A stretch of DNA of 64,000 nucleotides from positions 40,812-104,811 of the forward strand of contig SVKB01000001.1 in NCBI GenBank assembly GCA_015068665.1, given 5' to 3'. This stretch comes from Oscillospiraceae bacterium (GTDB lineage Bacteria > Bacillota > Clostridia > UMGS1840 > HGM11507). Numbering within the stretch: position 1 is the stretch's first letter; each line of letters starts with the position of its first letter. The notes under the pieces are model-generated. The model did no database searches. It was not told where the DNA came from and saw only the letters and a program-made list of their open reading frames with translations. Shown here piece after piece: positions 27,601-35,604 of this stretch. The position numbers were made by a program, and so were the translations under genes.

Positions 27601-29319
27601 CTTCGTTATGAAAAGGACGGAAAATACAGCCCTGTAGTCAGCTATGTTTATAATTTTGTTCCCGTAGCGCCTATTATCGAGCTGCCTTCAGGTACTTATC
27701 TTTCAAGTGACGATATATACACAAAAATCGCTTTTAATAAGGATATCCCCACCGATAAAAGATACACTATCTTCTATAGAAGAAACGGTGATGCCACAGA
27801 CCGAAGATATAACTTCTCTGAAATTGAACCGGAGGATCTTGATATCGACCATACTATGACCATCAAGGCATACGTACTTAACGAGGATACAGGCCGTGTA
27901 AGTGAAAACACCATTCACTACTACATTATCGAAAACGGTAATGCGGCAAGCGGAAGCGTATATATTGCTTATCCTTACGATGTTGAAAGAATAAGCGCAC
28001 ATTTGCTTGGCACCGGCGATTATGCCGAGGGTATCAAGCTTCTTTCCCAGAATAAAACTGCGGATATTCACTATTACTATTCCTATACAAAAAAGGCTGA
28101 CGGACAAACCATAACCACCAATACTGCCGTTTACGATATATCTCGTCCCATTATTCCTACCGAACTTATGGACGATATCACCGTTGTAGCATCTTTATAT
28201 GATGAAAACGGAAAGATTGACGGCAGTGACGGAGTTTTCGTAATTGACTTTGTTCACCTTGAGGTTCCCGTTACATCTTTAGAAGCAAGCGGCAAGGTTG
28301 AATTCCCCAAAGGCACCAAGTATACAATTATAAACGATTACCCGGGGGATGAAAATATAATTCTATATTATACCCTTGACGGCTCCGACCCTCAGAATGA
28401 AAGCAATCCGAACCGAAAAATCTATAACGGTGAAGAGCTTCAGTTAAACGGGTCAACAACCGTTAAATGTGTATATTTCAGCGCCTGCGGAAAATGTGTT
28501 GAGTGTAAGGTTCCCAACAAAGCAGGATGCTGGCACGGAGTTTACGGAGAAACCGGAAGCTACAAATACACCGTTCCTACCGTTATTTCAGGCGGCGGAG
28601 GCGGTGGCGGAGGCGGAGGCGGCTCTGTCACCATTGATAAAACAAGAAAATACACCAAGGATATTTTCGGAAACGAGCATCCTACACACATCGGGTATAT
28701 AAACGGATATCCTGACGGAAGTGTTAAGCCCGAAGGGGATATTACCCGTGAGGAGATCACATCAATTCTTTACCGTATAACCAACCATCAGTATGAAAAG
28801 CCATTTGTGGCAACAGGTGAGGTATTCCCTGATGTTGAGCTTGGCAGATGGTCAAATCAGGAAATTGAATACATGGCTGACAAGGAGATTGTTCTCGGTT
28901 ATCCCGACGGTGAGTTCAAGCCTACAAAGCATCTTACACGTGCGGAATTTGCGGCACTGATATTCCGATTTACCGGAATTGAAAAGGTAAAAATAAGAAA
29001 TCCGTTTAAGGATGTTGAGGCTGACCACTGGGCATATAATGAAATACTTGCTCTTGTGAACAGCTCTCTTATGGAGGGCTATCCCGACAACACCTTTAAG
29101 CCGGAAAATAATATTACACGTGCAGAGGTTATGACTGTTATTAATAAGTTGCTTGGCAGAAAGCCTTATGAAAGCTATGTTAAATCTTTGCATTTCAACC
29201 CATATAATGACCTGTCAGAGGATGAATGGTATTATGTAACAGTTCTTGAAGCAACCATAACCCATAACTACTGGCTGGATGCTAAGGGCTTTGAATATAA
29301 GTGGGAAGATTGGAAGTAA
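24664..29319 (+). CDS. Giant SLH-anchored surface protein with cohesin-like domain and chitobiase-C-terminal-like repeats
   Basis: A 1551-residue protein. Signal peptide 1-26; a cohesin-like beta domain (about 35-240, TLRICFDSDYFDF...); a long run of repeats resembling the chitobiase/beta-hexosaminidase C-terminal domain (about 250-1300), each with the signature YYTLDGSDP or similar and a following alanine/valine-rich strand; a glycine linker (about 1309-1320); three SLH repeats (about 1335-1510) and a short tail. A four-cysteine cluster (ACGKCVECK...AGCWH, about 1275-1290) is unusual for a secreted Firmicute protein. SLH anchoring implies a wall location; a cohesin-like tip could present dockerin proteins A-E. 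ATG at 24664 with AAAGGAG 8 nt upstream. No enzyme domain seen. Confidence 0.8.
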   Translation: MTRKILSIILSMVIIIGLFPCGISAAGNEKTLRTVYLHAQGENPQVTTNNSTVYMGENADIYFSVDDPNKGIFENDIHKEPQYDMNGYTLRICFDSDYFDFAGSDNSAPIDYEIPDKNFGTTDKDDESLGDDTGTDVPQSVGYFVYKHGSGTYKFGTKTYKTAYITVFFSGGYVPQKEPTKLWYNLAKLSLTPKKTGSTDVFIDIDSGDENYALELFAKNMTDELSEQTFDFDAVNGGYHHILIKDKSKPAPPIATPTSGSYIEKVTVELTHDNNLPIYYTDDGSEPSLSSSRILYTGPIEITRDMEIKCCAYRASDEKYSNSVSYEYKILPERPYLFTEADGSTDKTLLPDINSISSKISAYVSDNKTFREIADGSEVYYTFSDAVLPDDKTLITDDASGAYTEWVKVTKLHPVIEIDENCTVRLVTDKGGHISEEAYYYFKVKPLPPVASHASGEYTKKIDVTLTCETQNAKIFYTTDGSDPQTNGIEYKGIPITLAKDTTLRAVSQYDSEWSDKASYYYLFSFYDDFGVDAFYPSGVYEGSVNVTLTPNNPAYTVMYQLDNGSWQVYDGVLTIDKDTDITAKAVEFEADGVTVKAEGEPYTFTYKIKPLPPEFAPESTQFTNANRITVYTPESTSATTSRFKLYYTLDGTDPITSPTAILANEASDSAIINITKYTVVTAVVLKDDTSYSNVVKHSYDIVTLKPVKPLTTLLPGYYTHEIGNDPYSTQFMPVAQGTYIYYTISRDGSLCPDPVPNTPGTVQYNPGDYIPVTGNTVIKAVAVNAFGVKSDVGIFSYTVTPEAPKAAPSATIDGELPVVPVDAVKGSKVKYKIGGFENEFLNSADERFYIDTKTGMAYRDKACTEQLGYLNTSVNSGSVTLEISATLDGVESDTNRYTYSAASGALPAPPYADKETGTYEEIKIDDNNNLLKVMLYSLNNGGKIQYRLDNKGNWNDYTDGSGLLLKPENKNQDTIVLQLRYEKDGKYSPVVSYVYNFVPVAPIIELPSGTYLSSDDIYTKIAFNKDIPTDKRYTIFYRRNGDATDRRYNFSEIEPEDLDIDHTMTIKAYVLNEDTGRVSENTIHYYIIENGNAASGSVYIAYPYDVERISAHLLGTGDYAEGIKLLSQNKTADIHYYYSYTKKADGQTITTNTAVYDISRPIIPTELMDDITVVASLYDENGKIDGSDGVFVIDFVHLEVPVTSLEASGKVEFPKGTKYTIINDYPGDENIILYYTLDGSDPQNESNPNRKIYNGEELQLNGSTTVKCVYFSACGKCVECKVPNKAGCWHGVYGETGSYKYTVPTVISGGGGGGGGGGGSVTIDKTRKYTKDIFGNEHPTHIGYINGYPDGSVKPEGDITREEITSILYRITNHQYEKPFVATGEVFPDVELGRWSNQEIEYMADKEIVLGYPDGEFKPTKHLTRAEFAALIFRFTGIEKVKIRNPFKDVEADHWAYNEILALVNSSLMEGYPDNTFKPENNITRAEVMTVINKLLGRKPYESYVKSLHFNPYNDLSEDEWYYVTVLEATITHNYWLDAKGFEYKWEDWK

Positions 29320-29342
29320 ACTGAAAAAGGGGGCTGATTACA

Positions 29343-29600
29343 TTGGAAATAATTATAATTATGGCAACAATTTTAATTCTTGCCCTTGTTTTCCTTGTAA
29401 TCGGCAATCTTAACAGCTTTTTTAAAAAGAAATTAAAAAAGACGGTACCGCAAGTAAATTTGTGTACCAACTGTAAAACGGGCAGGGAAAGCTACATACT
29501 GGATCCTGCCTCGGGAGTATGCCCGAATATTTCCGCTTGGGAAAACGGTAAATGTCCGTTTTTTGAGCCCGTTGACGATCCGACAAACACCGACATTTAA
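29343..29600 (+). CDS. Small membrane protein with four-cysteine C-terminal region
   Basis: An 85-residue protein with one membrane segment (about 3-22), a Lys-rich stretch, and four cysteines in the pattern CTNC...C...C, which could bind a metal or form disulphides. Start taken as TTG at 29343 because AAAGGGGG lies about 10 nt upstream; an in-frame ATG at 29361 would remove part of the membrane segment. It begins 23 bp after the giant SLH protein and probably shares its transcript. Family not recognised. Confidence 0.55.
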   Translation: MEIIIIMATILILALVFLVIGNLNSFFKKKLKKTVPQVNLCTNCKTGRESYILDPASGVCPNISAWENGKCPFFEPVDDPTNTDI

Positions 29601-29663
29601 AAAATGTCGGATGATTCCTTCCTGATACCGCCTTATGCCAATGAGAGGCGGTATCTTTTATTT
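29590..29663 (+). terminator. Two hairpins ending the surface-protein island
   Basis: CCGACATTT/AAATGTCGG overlaps the stop codon at 29590-29610. GATACCGCCT (29624-29633) pairs with AGGCGGTATC (29646-29655), followed by TTTTATTT. The second is a good intrinsic terminator between this island and the next promoter. Confidence 0.75.
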
Positions 29664-29686
29664 AAATTAAAATATTATGTAAACTA

Positions 29687-29715
29687 TTGACAAAAAATCT
29701 GTATGATGATATTCT
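29687..29715 (+). promoter_or_regulatory. Sigma-A promoter for the phosphatase/metalloprotease operon
   Basis: TTGACA at 29687-29692, a 17-bp spacer, and TATTCT at 29710-29715. It lies 42 bp before the ATG at 29757 and just after a terminator. Confidence 0.7.
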
Positions 29716-29756
29716 TATATCACTTACAGAGCTTTCCGAAAGCTAAGGAGAATAAT

Positions 29757-30251
29757 ATGAGACTGGCAAAGGGAAAAGAGATTACCGTTCTTTCCGCAAG
29801 AGAGCTATCCTTAAAATTTACGGGGCAATTCTTGACGGAGGATACAATTGTAATTCTTCTTTCTATGGAAAATTATGATTACCCTGTATTTAAAGAGCAG
29901 GATAATGTTTTAAAAATAGAGGTTCAGGACACTCTTATGAAGGATAGCCCCTATGCGTTTACTGCGGAACATGGCTTGCAGGTAAAGGATTTCTTAGCAA
30001 AAACCTGTTTTAAGAAGCTTTTTGTGTGCTGTGACAGCGGAGAATCACGAAGCGCTGCCCTGGCGGCGGCTATTATGGTTTATTACGGAAATCCGGATAT
30101 GGAAATATGGAAAAACCCTTATTTTCACCCGAATCTATTGGTATATGCCGCTCAGCTTAAAGCCTTCGGGATTAAGTGTACCCCTCTTAAGCTTAAGTTC
30201 CTGCATTTTATAAATAACAGGAATTTTAAAAAGGCCATTAAAGGAAACTGA
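29757..30251 (+). CDS. Small tyrosine/dual-specificity phosphatase-like protein
   Basis: A 164-residue cytoplasmic protein. The motif VCCDSGESRSAA contains C-X5-R (Cys92 to Arg98), the phosphate-binding loop of cysteine-based protein tyrosine phosphatases; the following AALAAAIMVYYG helix is typical of small dual-specificity-like enzymes. A general-acid Asp may lie near residues 55-65 but is not certain. The ATG at 29757 has AAGGAG upstream; an in-frame ATG at 29703 lies between the promoter -35 and -10, so is excluded. It ends 2 bp before the membrane metalloprotease-like gene, so the two are cotranscribed. Substrate unknown. Confidence 0.7.
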   Translation: MRLAKGKEITVLSARELSLKFTGQFLTEDTIVILLSMENYDYPVFKEQDNVLKIEVQDTLMKDSPYAFTAEHGLQVKDFLAKTCFKKLFVCCDSGESRSAALAAAIMVYYGNPDMEIWKNPYFHPNLLVYAAQLKAFGIKCTPLKLKFLHFINNRNFKKAIKGN

Positions 30252-30253
30252 TT

Positions 30254-31279
30254 ATGAGAAAAGAAAACATTAAGGTGGCATTGGCATATATTTTAAAATA
30301 CGCCTTTTGGAGCTTTATTGCCATGCCTTACTTTGAGAAAATTTTTGTATCAATGCCCGGGCTTGACTACAGAACATCGAAATTAATACTGATACTTATT
30401 CTCACAGCGGGCGCTGTACCGGGGCTTGTATATACCTTAAGAAGAGGGCTTTATGATATCGCCTTTATAGCAGGTATTATAAATTCCTTTGGAGTATATA
30501 CGCTTATTATATGCGTTTTTTTTGACCGGGAGATATTTATGTCGATTATCATCCAGCTTATTACAATAGTGCTCGCTTTTTCCTATCTTGTTTTTTCAGA
30601 TATAACAGAGGATGATGAAGATAAAAAGACAGTTTTTAAAAGACGCTTTAAAAAGCTTATTAAAAGCCTCTACGTTATTACTGCCCTGTGCTTTGTTTTA
30701 AATATTGCTGTCTTAGGGATAACACTCGGTAAAAACGGGCCGATTATTAAAGCTCCCGTTGATGCTTTAAGTCTTAAGACCGATGAAGCTTTAAGTATTG
30801 CAAATAACCGGGAGGCTCTTCTTGATTTTAAAGCTGACAGATGGGAAAAGCTTACCATTAAAGAGCGTCTTGAGGTTTTACGGCTTGTTATAAAAATAGA
30901 GTCAGAGCATCTGGGTATAGGCTATGTGCCATCCCTTGCGTTGGAGGATCTGGAGGGAAATCAGGCAGGTGTATTTACAAGCGGAGAAAAAATAATTAAG
31001 CTTGATACCGAACATTTTGAAAAGGCAAGCCCGGAGGCGGTTTTAAAAAGTCTGCTTCACGAGTGCCGTCACAGCTACCAGCACGAATGTGTAGACATTG
31101 CGCAGGAAATTAATGAAAAGTATAAAAAGCTTTTTATTTACCGACAGCTTGCAGGATATCAGTACGGATTTGATAATTATGAGACTGTCGATTATAAAAC
31201 CAATCCGGTTGAAGTGGATGCAAGAGAATATGCCGACAGGCGCATAGTAAAATACCTTGAAGAAATATACGGAGGGTAA
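30254..31279 (+). CDS. Membrane protein with C-terminal HExxH metalloprotease-like domain
   Basis: A 341-residue protein. About five hydrophobic segments lie in the first 165 residues (roughly 10-30, 42-60, 66-86, 92-112, 135-158), then a soluble domain with LLHECRHSYQHE, giving HExxH at His269-Glu270-x-x-His273. This is the zinc-binding and catalytic motif of many metallopeptidases. The third ligand may be in the later segment NPVEVDAREYADRR (Glu or Asp). No family can be named with confidence. It follows the phosphatase gene by 2 bp and shares its promoter. Either partner of a signalling pair or unrelated housekeeping is possible. Confidence 0.65.
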   Translation: MRKENIKVALAYILKYAFWSFIAMPYFEKIFVSMPGLDYRTSKLILILILTAGAVPGLVYTLRRGLYDIAFIAGIINSFGVYTLIICVFFDREIFMSIIIQLITIVLAFSYLVFSDITEDDEDKKTVFKRRFKKLIKSLYVITALCFVLNIAVLGITLGKNGPIIKAPVDALSLKTDEALSIANNREALLDFKADRWEKLTIKERLEVLRLVIKIESEHLGIGYVPSLALEDLEGNQAGVFTSGEKIIKLDTEHFEKASPEAVLKSLLHECRHSYQHECVDIAQEINEKYKKLFIYRQLAGYQYGFDNYETVDYKTNPVEVDAREYADRRIVKYLEEIYGG

Positions 31280-31329
31280 AAAGCGTAAAAATTCCCCGGA
31301 CCACGCAAAGCAAAATAATATAAATAGAA

Positions 31330-31362
31330 AATGTGTCTGTATCATATACAGGCACATTTTTT
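31330..31362 (+). terminator. Terminator after the metalloprotease-like gene
   Basis: AATGTG.CTGTAT (31330-31342) pairs with ATACAG.CACATT (31346-31358), followed by TTTTTTG. Strong intrinsic-terminator form 50 bp past the stop codon. Confidence 0.75.
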
Positions 31363-31419
31363 GTAGTGTACATTACTATATTAAGGTATAAATTTGCAAG
31401 CAAATTTATGAATTAAATG

Positions 31420-31645
31420 CTTTGCGTTTTGAACGAAAATCCCCTCTCGATGTATTTAATACACCTTCGGGTGATTTTCGTTCAATCCAAGAAATTTTTC
31501 CTGCTTTTCGTTTGATATTGACGGCATCGAGCCACCAATATCAAAAAAAGCGTAAAATCAACAAACCACGCAAAGCAGGGGGATAGATAAAAAATAATGT
31601 GCTTACCGAAAGGCAGGCACATTTTTTGTACGCTTTTTTATGAGG
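31420..31645. repeat. Intergenic repeat region with AGCGTA-type ends
   Basis: Contains GAACGAAAATC/GATTTTCGTTC (about 31429-31484) and a 140-bp block (31483-31622) repeated almost exactly at 35372-35511. The block has a TGATATTG/CAATATCA hairpin, the AAAAAGCGTAAAATC segment, and AATGTGC/GCACATT. A TACGCTTTTTTA end at about 31629-31640 is the inverse of AAAAAGCGTA. No coding potential. Confidence 0.65.
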
Positions 31646-31679
31646 TGTTGTATAAAAATCCTGTACGAAATAAAAAAAA

Positions 31680-31716
31680 TTAGTCGTCGGACAGCTCTCC
31701 GACGGCTAACTTTTTT
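31680..31716. terminator. Bidirectional terminator between convergent genes
   Basis: TTAGTCGTCGGA (31680-31691) pairs with TCCGACGGCTAA (31698-31709) with one T-G wobble. It is flanked by an A-run on the left and a T-run on the right, so it can terminate both the + strand operon and the minus-strand esterase gene. Confidence 0.75.
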
Positions 31717-31761
31717 ATAATTTGTAAAATCTAAATTATCGCTTTTATTTAATACTACTTC

Positions 31762-34062
31762 TTACTTTAAAGTAATTGAAGCTGTTTTTGTAGCATCGTT
31801 CCAGTCAACTGTAGCGCCAAGGCCTTCGGAAACGAAACGAACGGGAACCAATGTTCTTGATTCAACAATCATAGGAGCAAGCCCCATAGAAATCTGCTGA
31901 CCGTTAACATAAACATTTTCGTCACCTATGGTCATAATAACTGTTCTGTCACCACGGATACCTGTAACGGTCTTGGTAGCGTCATCCCAGTTAACAGTTG
32001 CATTAAGTGCTTCGAAAATAGCTCTTAAAGGAACGAATAAACGTCCGCCTGCATTGATAGGCTGAACATCCATTGTAAGCTTATTGCCGTTTATCAGAAT
32101 AGTGTACTGAATATTATCGGGCTGTGTCTGAGGCTGTTGAACGCCCTTATAAATTTCGTTGTACATATCATCAGCTGAAGCCTTTATTCCGTAAACCTTA
32201 TCAAGAACTGTTTCAGCCATTCTCAAGCCCAATTTTCTCTGAGAATCAACATCAAAGTGGATACTGTCAAAAATTGTAAGGCCTTCGGTGGAAATTACAT
32301 AACTGTTTTCAATATGCTGTGGAGCTGTTCTTAAAGTTGCTACACATGCAGGTCTTATCTGAGGAACCTCACTTACTATGAAAGGAACGTCGGAATTTTT
32401 AACGCCGATTTCTTCTCTTAAGCCGTTGGCAACCTTAACAAGCTTTTCCATATAGCCTGCCTTGGAGGCACAGGATTCGCCCTGAAGCCAGATAATACCC
32501 TTAAGCACACCGCCCTTTGCAAGAGCCTCTTTTGTTCTTGCAACTGCGCTTTCGTAAAGGTCCTTGTCAGGTCTTGTGGAAGTAGCCTCAAAGCCCTTGG
32601 ACCACTGTTCAATAGTTGTTCCGCCGATAGCATTGGAGATAATACCTATTTTAACACCTGCAGGAACTTTTGCTGCCATACCTCTTGAAAATCCGATTGT
32701 CGGACCCATTCTGCCTGAACCGGGGGAAACTGTTGAATATCTGTTATATCCCATATATTCTCCTGTAGGACCGTTTACAGGATATGGCTGAGCAACTTCC
32801 CATTTGCTATCTTTATTGTACAGGTAAGCACCATCTACAACAATGAAATCGCTTTGCGGAATAGTGTCAGCACCAACCATGTTGGACTGACCGATACATA
32901 AATAAATATGGAATTTATCGCTATCTGCAGGAATACCCTCAATTACTTTTGGTGGGTCTAACTGACCTTTTTTCATTTCTTCTATTGCTGCTGTGGACGG
33001 TTTTATAATTTTAATACCGTCTATGTAAGATTCGCCGACATTCTTATTATTTCCTGTTAACCAAACCTGAACATTTACAGCACCCTCGGGAGCGGTATAC
33101 ATATTTTCCTGATAGGTCCATTCTGTTGAGGTAGGTGCAAATGAGCCATTGAAAATCTGCTTATTATTTGCGTCAAAGAATTTAACCCATACTTTAAATG
33201 CTGTCCCCGATACTTTTTTAAAGTAAGCTGAAACCATATATGTATCTCCAACATTTACAGGAATCATTGGAGATTTGATAATAGGTGATTTATCTGAAGC
33301 ATCATCTGTAAGATGAACGCTGCTCTTGCCGTCATTTGCCTGTTCCTGTGAAATTTTTATATTTGTTTCGGCATAAGAGTTCGCAAAGGTCCATTTTGAA
33401 AGACCGTTTTCAAAATCATCGGAGAATAACGTATCACCGTCACGTGTAACTGTTGCAGCCGGTTTAGACGGAGTAGCTGTTGATGGAGTAGTTGTTGATG
33501 GAGTAGTTGATGGGGTTGCAGCTGAGCCTGAGCCGCCTGCTGTTCTTACAACCTTAACATTGTCAACATAGCATTTTCCCAGGGTTTTGATGCTTCCTGT
33601 AATCCATAACTGAAGCTTAACTGTTCCGGCAGGAGCGGTAACTGTTTTTGAAGCATTTGTCCATTCGGTAGCCTTGGATGCAACCGAACCGCTTCCTGAA
33701 AGCTGTTTATTTGATGCATCGTAGAATTTGTAGAAAACACTGACAGCAGCACCTTCTAAAAGCTTGATGTCTGCAGATATTACGAATACATCGCCTTCCT
33801 TTGAATCCATATATTTGGATTTGAAAATAGGTGATGTGGTATCGGTATCGTCATCAAATAACAAAGATGTTTTGCCATCCGATGCCGTAGAAGTGTCTGC
33901 CTTGATGTGTGATTTTGCATAATCGTTTGCGTATGTCCATTCACCGATTCCGTTTTCAAAGGAATCATTGATAAGCACTTCATCAGCCGCAAAGCCAACT
34001 GACCATAAGCTCATCGAAAGAATAAGTGAAAGAACAATTGCCACAGATAAAATTTTCTTCAT
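31762..34062 (-). CDS. Secreted carbohydrate esterase (SGNH/sialate O-acetylesterase-like) with two CBMs and copper-amine-oxidase-type domain
   Basis: A 766-residue secreted protein. Signal peptide 1-25; two CenC-like (CBM4/9-type) carbohydrate-binding modules (about 27-170 and 208-355) joined by a Thr/Pro/Ser linker; an SGNH-hydrolase catalytic domain of the sialate O-acetylesterase (SASA) type (about 380-625); a C-terminal copper-amine-oxidase N1-like domain (about 650-766), usually a wall- or surface-associated module. Catalytic features: GQSNM with Ser393, GGTTIEQW, WLQGESCA, and Asp599-x-x-His602. It would remove acyl groups, probably acetyl, from glycans outside the cell; the exact substrate is not predictable. 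ATG at 34062 with AAAAGGAG upstream on the minus strand. Divergent from an AraC regulator that may control it. Confidence 0.85.
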   Translation of the reverse strand: MKKILSVAIVLSLILSMSLWSVGFAADEVLINDSFENGIGEWTYANDYAKSHIKADTSTASDGKTSLLFDDDTDTTSPIFKSKYMDSKEGDVFVISADIKLLEGAAVSVFYKFYDASNKQLSGSGSVASKATEWTNASKTVTAPAGTVKLQLWITGSIKTLGKCYVDNVKVVRTAGGSGSAATPSTTPSTTTPSTATPSKPAATVTRDGDTLFSDDFENGLSKWTFANSYAETNIKISQEQANDGKSSVHLTDDASDKSPIIKSPMIPVNVGDTYMVSAYFKKVSGTAFKVWVKFFDANNKQIFNGSFAPTSTEWTYQENMYTAPEGAVNVQVWLTGNNKNVGESYIDGIKIIKPSTAAIEEMKKGQLDPPKVIEGIPADSDKFHIYLCIGQSNMVGADTIPQSDFIVVDGAYLYNKDSKWEVAQPYPVNGPTGEYMGYNRYSTVSPGSGRMGPTIGFSRGMAAKVPAGVKIGIISNAIGGTTIEQWSKGFEATSTRPDKDLYESAVARTKEALAKGGVLKGIIWLQGESCASKAGYMEKLVKVANGLREEIGVKNSDVPFIVSEVPQIRPACVATLRTAPQHIENSYVISTEGLTIFDSIHFDVDSQRKLGLRMAETVLDKVYGIKASADDMYNEIYKGVQQPQTQPDNIQYTILINGNKLTMDVQPINAGGRLFVPLRAIFEALNATVNWDDATKTVTGIRGDRTVIMTIGDENVYVNGQQISMGLAPMIVESRTLVPVRFVSEGLGATVDWNDATKTASITLK

Positions 34063-34092
34063 GTGAAAAAACTCCTTTTCTTTTTTTTATAT

Positions 34093-34121
34093 ATTTTAAC
34101 ATCTTTTTTAACCTTAGTAAA
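34093..34121 (-). promoter_or_regulatory. Candidate promoter of the esterase gene
   Basis: On the minus strand, TTTACT (34116-34121), a 17-bp spacer and TAAAAT (34093-34098) lie 31 bp before the ATG. The -35 match is weak, as expected for an activator-dependent promoter. The rest of the divergent interval to 34206 is AT-rich with no other signal noted. Confidence 0.4.
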
Positions 34122-34206
34122 TAGTTATTTTGAATTTTTTTTCTTTACATCTATAACGGTATACACTGCGGAAAAAAGCTTCCGGTATAAAGTTTATGTG
34201 TATACC

Positions 34207-34235
34207 TTGACAATGAAAAAGGAGTATAGTATAAT
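34207..34235 (+). promoter_or_regulatory. Consensus sigma-A promoter of the first AraC-family gene
   Basis: TTGACA (34207-34212), a 17-bp spacer, TATAAT (34230-34235). Both hexamers are perfect, so the regulator is probably expressed constitutively unless repressed. Confidence 0.85.
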
Positions 34236-34327
34236 AGTACAAGGAAATATTTCAAATTCTTTAAAAACAAAAGAAAAATCTTACGAAATTTAGTGGAAAA
34301 GTCCAAGTTTTGAAGGGTGGGAATTTT

Positions 34328-35215
34328 GTGCCAAAGGATAAAGTGATATATTGTACTGCTGAACAGTGGTTCAAGGGATATCCCTTTCAGGTTATAAGAA
34401 TTGCAAACCGCAAATATATTCAGCAATGGCATTATCATGACTATGTGCAGATCTGGTATGTGAAAAAGGGGCAATGCCTTCATTATTTCAACGGCAGTGA
34501 ATATACCCTTTCGAAAGGGGATATTTTTATCCTTCCGCCCATGATGCAGCATAAAATCATTTCCGAGGATGAGGAAAACACCGTGCTTTTAGAATGTGGA
34601 TTTTTAAAGGATTTTATAAGTGCGGATGAGAACAGCGGCTACGAGCATTTTTTAAGCCCCTTCCTTATTGAGCAGGATATTGTAAAGCCTTTGTTCAGTC
34701 TTGACGGTGATGCGGTAAAGGAAATTGAAAAAATATTTGACGAGCTTATGTATGAATATGAATATAAGGAAAAGTATTTTGATTCTTATATAAAGGCGGA
34801 TATTCTGAAAATTCTTTCCATTATTGCAAGGAAATATAATAAGAGCATAGGTACGGACAAAAGTAGCATTCTTGATAAGCATAAGGAAGCAATTCTGGGA
34901 ATTATCGATCATCTTTCCGAAAACCCCGATAAGCGTATGTATATCGAGGAGGCGTGTAAAAAGACGAATATGTCTTCCACTCATTTTTCCTATGTTTTCA
35001 AGCAGATTACAGGAAGAACCTTTATGGAGTATGTAAGGTTTCTGAAAATTTCAAAGGCAAAGGAACTTCTTCTTGAAACCGATAAGGTAGTAAGGGATAT
35101 AGCCTCAGACCTTGGCTTTGACGATGCGGCGTATTTTGACCGTGTGTTTAAAAAAGAGGTTGGAATTACGCCGGTGCAGTTCAGGAATGTACAGAAAAAT
35201 AAAATCGAAATCTGA
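34328..35215 (+). CDS. AraC-family transcriptional regulator
   Basis: A 295-residue regulator. The N-terminal part (about 20-110) is cupin-like (WHYHDYVQIWYVKKG, then GDIFILPP), the usual sugar-sensing domain; the C-terminal 100 residues carry the paired helix-turn-helix with the signature DIASDLGFDDAAYFDRVFKK. Start taken as GTG at 34328 because GGGTGGG lies 6 nt upstream; a TTG at 34310 in frame lacks a comparable site. Divergent from the secreted esterase at 31762-34062, so it is a likely activator of that gene. Effector unknown; a sugar is inferred from the family. Confidence 0.9.
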   Translation: MPKDKVIYCTAEQWFKGYPFQVIRIANRKYIQQWHYHDYVQIWYVKKGQCLHYFNGSEYTLSKGDIFILPPMMQHKIISEDEENTVLLECGFLKDFISADENSGYEHFLSPFLIEQDIVKPLFSLDGDAVKEIEKIFDELMYEYEYKEKYFDSYIKADILKILSIIARKYNKSIGTDKSSILDKHKEAILGIIDHLSENPDKRMYIEEACKKTNMSSTHFSYVFKQITGRTFMEYVRFLKISKAKELLLETDKVVRDIASDLGFDDAAYFDRVFKKEVGITPVQFRNVQKNKIEI

Positions 35216-35224
35216 TGAAAAGCG

Positions 35225-35366
35225 TAAAAAAAGCGTAAAAAAAGCGTATATTGAACCTAAAAAACCCTTGACGTATCTTAATACGCCTGCGGGCTTACGG
35301 GCACTAAACGATTTTCGTTTAGTGCCTTTTTTATGTCCAATCTACATCTTTTTTGTACGCTTTTTT
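35225..35366. repeat. 142-bp intergenic repeat with inverted ends, copy 1
   Basis: Begins with AAAAAAGCGTA repeats and ends with TACGCTTTTTTA, so the ends are inverted. Inside are CGTAT/ATACG and a strong GGCACTAAACG/CGTTTAGTGCC hairpin followed by TTTTTTAT (about 35310-35332), which serves as terminator of the AraC gene. Copy 2 is at 63600-63742; the only notable difference is in the CGTAT/ATACG loop. Confidence 0.75.
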
Positions 35367-35371
35367 ATGTC

Positions 35372-35511
35372 CAATCCAAGAAATTTTTTCTGCTTTTCGT
35401 TTGATATTGGCGGCATTGAGCCACCAATATCAAAAAAGCGTAAAATCAACAAACCATGCAAAGCAGGGGATAGATAAAAAAATAATGTGCTTACCGAAAG
35501 GCAGGCACATT
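35372..35511. repeat. 140-bp intergenic repeat block, second copy
   Basis: Almost identical to 31483-31622: TGATATTG/CAATATCA hairpin, AAAAAAGCGTAAAATC, AAGCAGGGGATAGATA, then AATGTGC/GCACATT. Here it abuts the 142-bp repeat, whereas at 31.5 kb it does not. Confidence 0.7.
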
Positions 35512-35543
35512 CATTTATAGTTTACATTACTATATTAAGGTAT

Positions 35544-35604
35544 AAATTCTTCGGATTGTCGATATGTTCCTTCTAAACTCGATATGTTGCCTTACGGCAA
35601 CGAG
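35544..35604. repeat. Modular palindrome array 4 (degenerate TCGATATG type)
   Basis: Three decayed stems (AAATTC TTC GGATT, TTCC..AAA, TTGCC TTAC GGCAA) separated by TCGATATG linkers. The last stem is intact with TTAC in place of TTC. An older or weakly selected member of the arrays at 6830, 20658 and 24416. Confidence 0.65.

Noticed and set aside
34063-34293. Open frame on + strand opposite the esterase start
   Set aside because: It runs through AT-rich promoter sequence including a consensus -35/-10 pair; no ribosome site.
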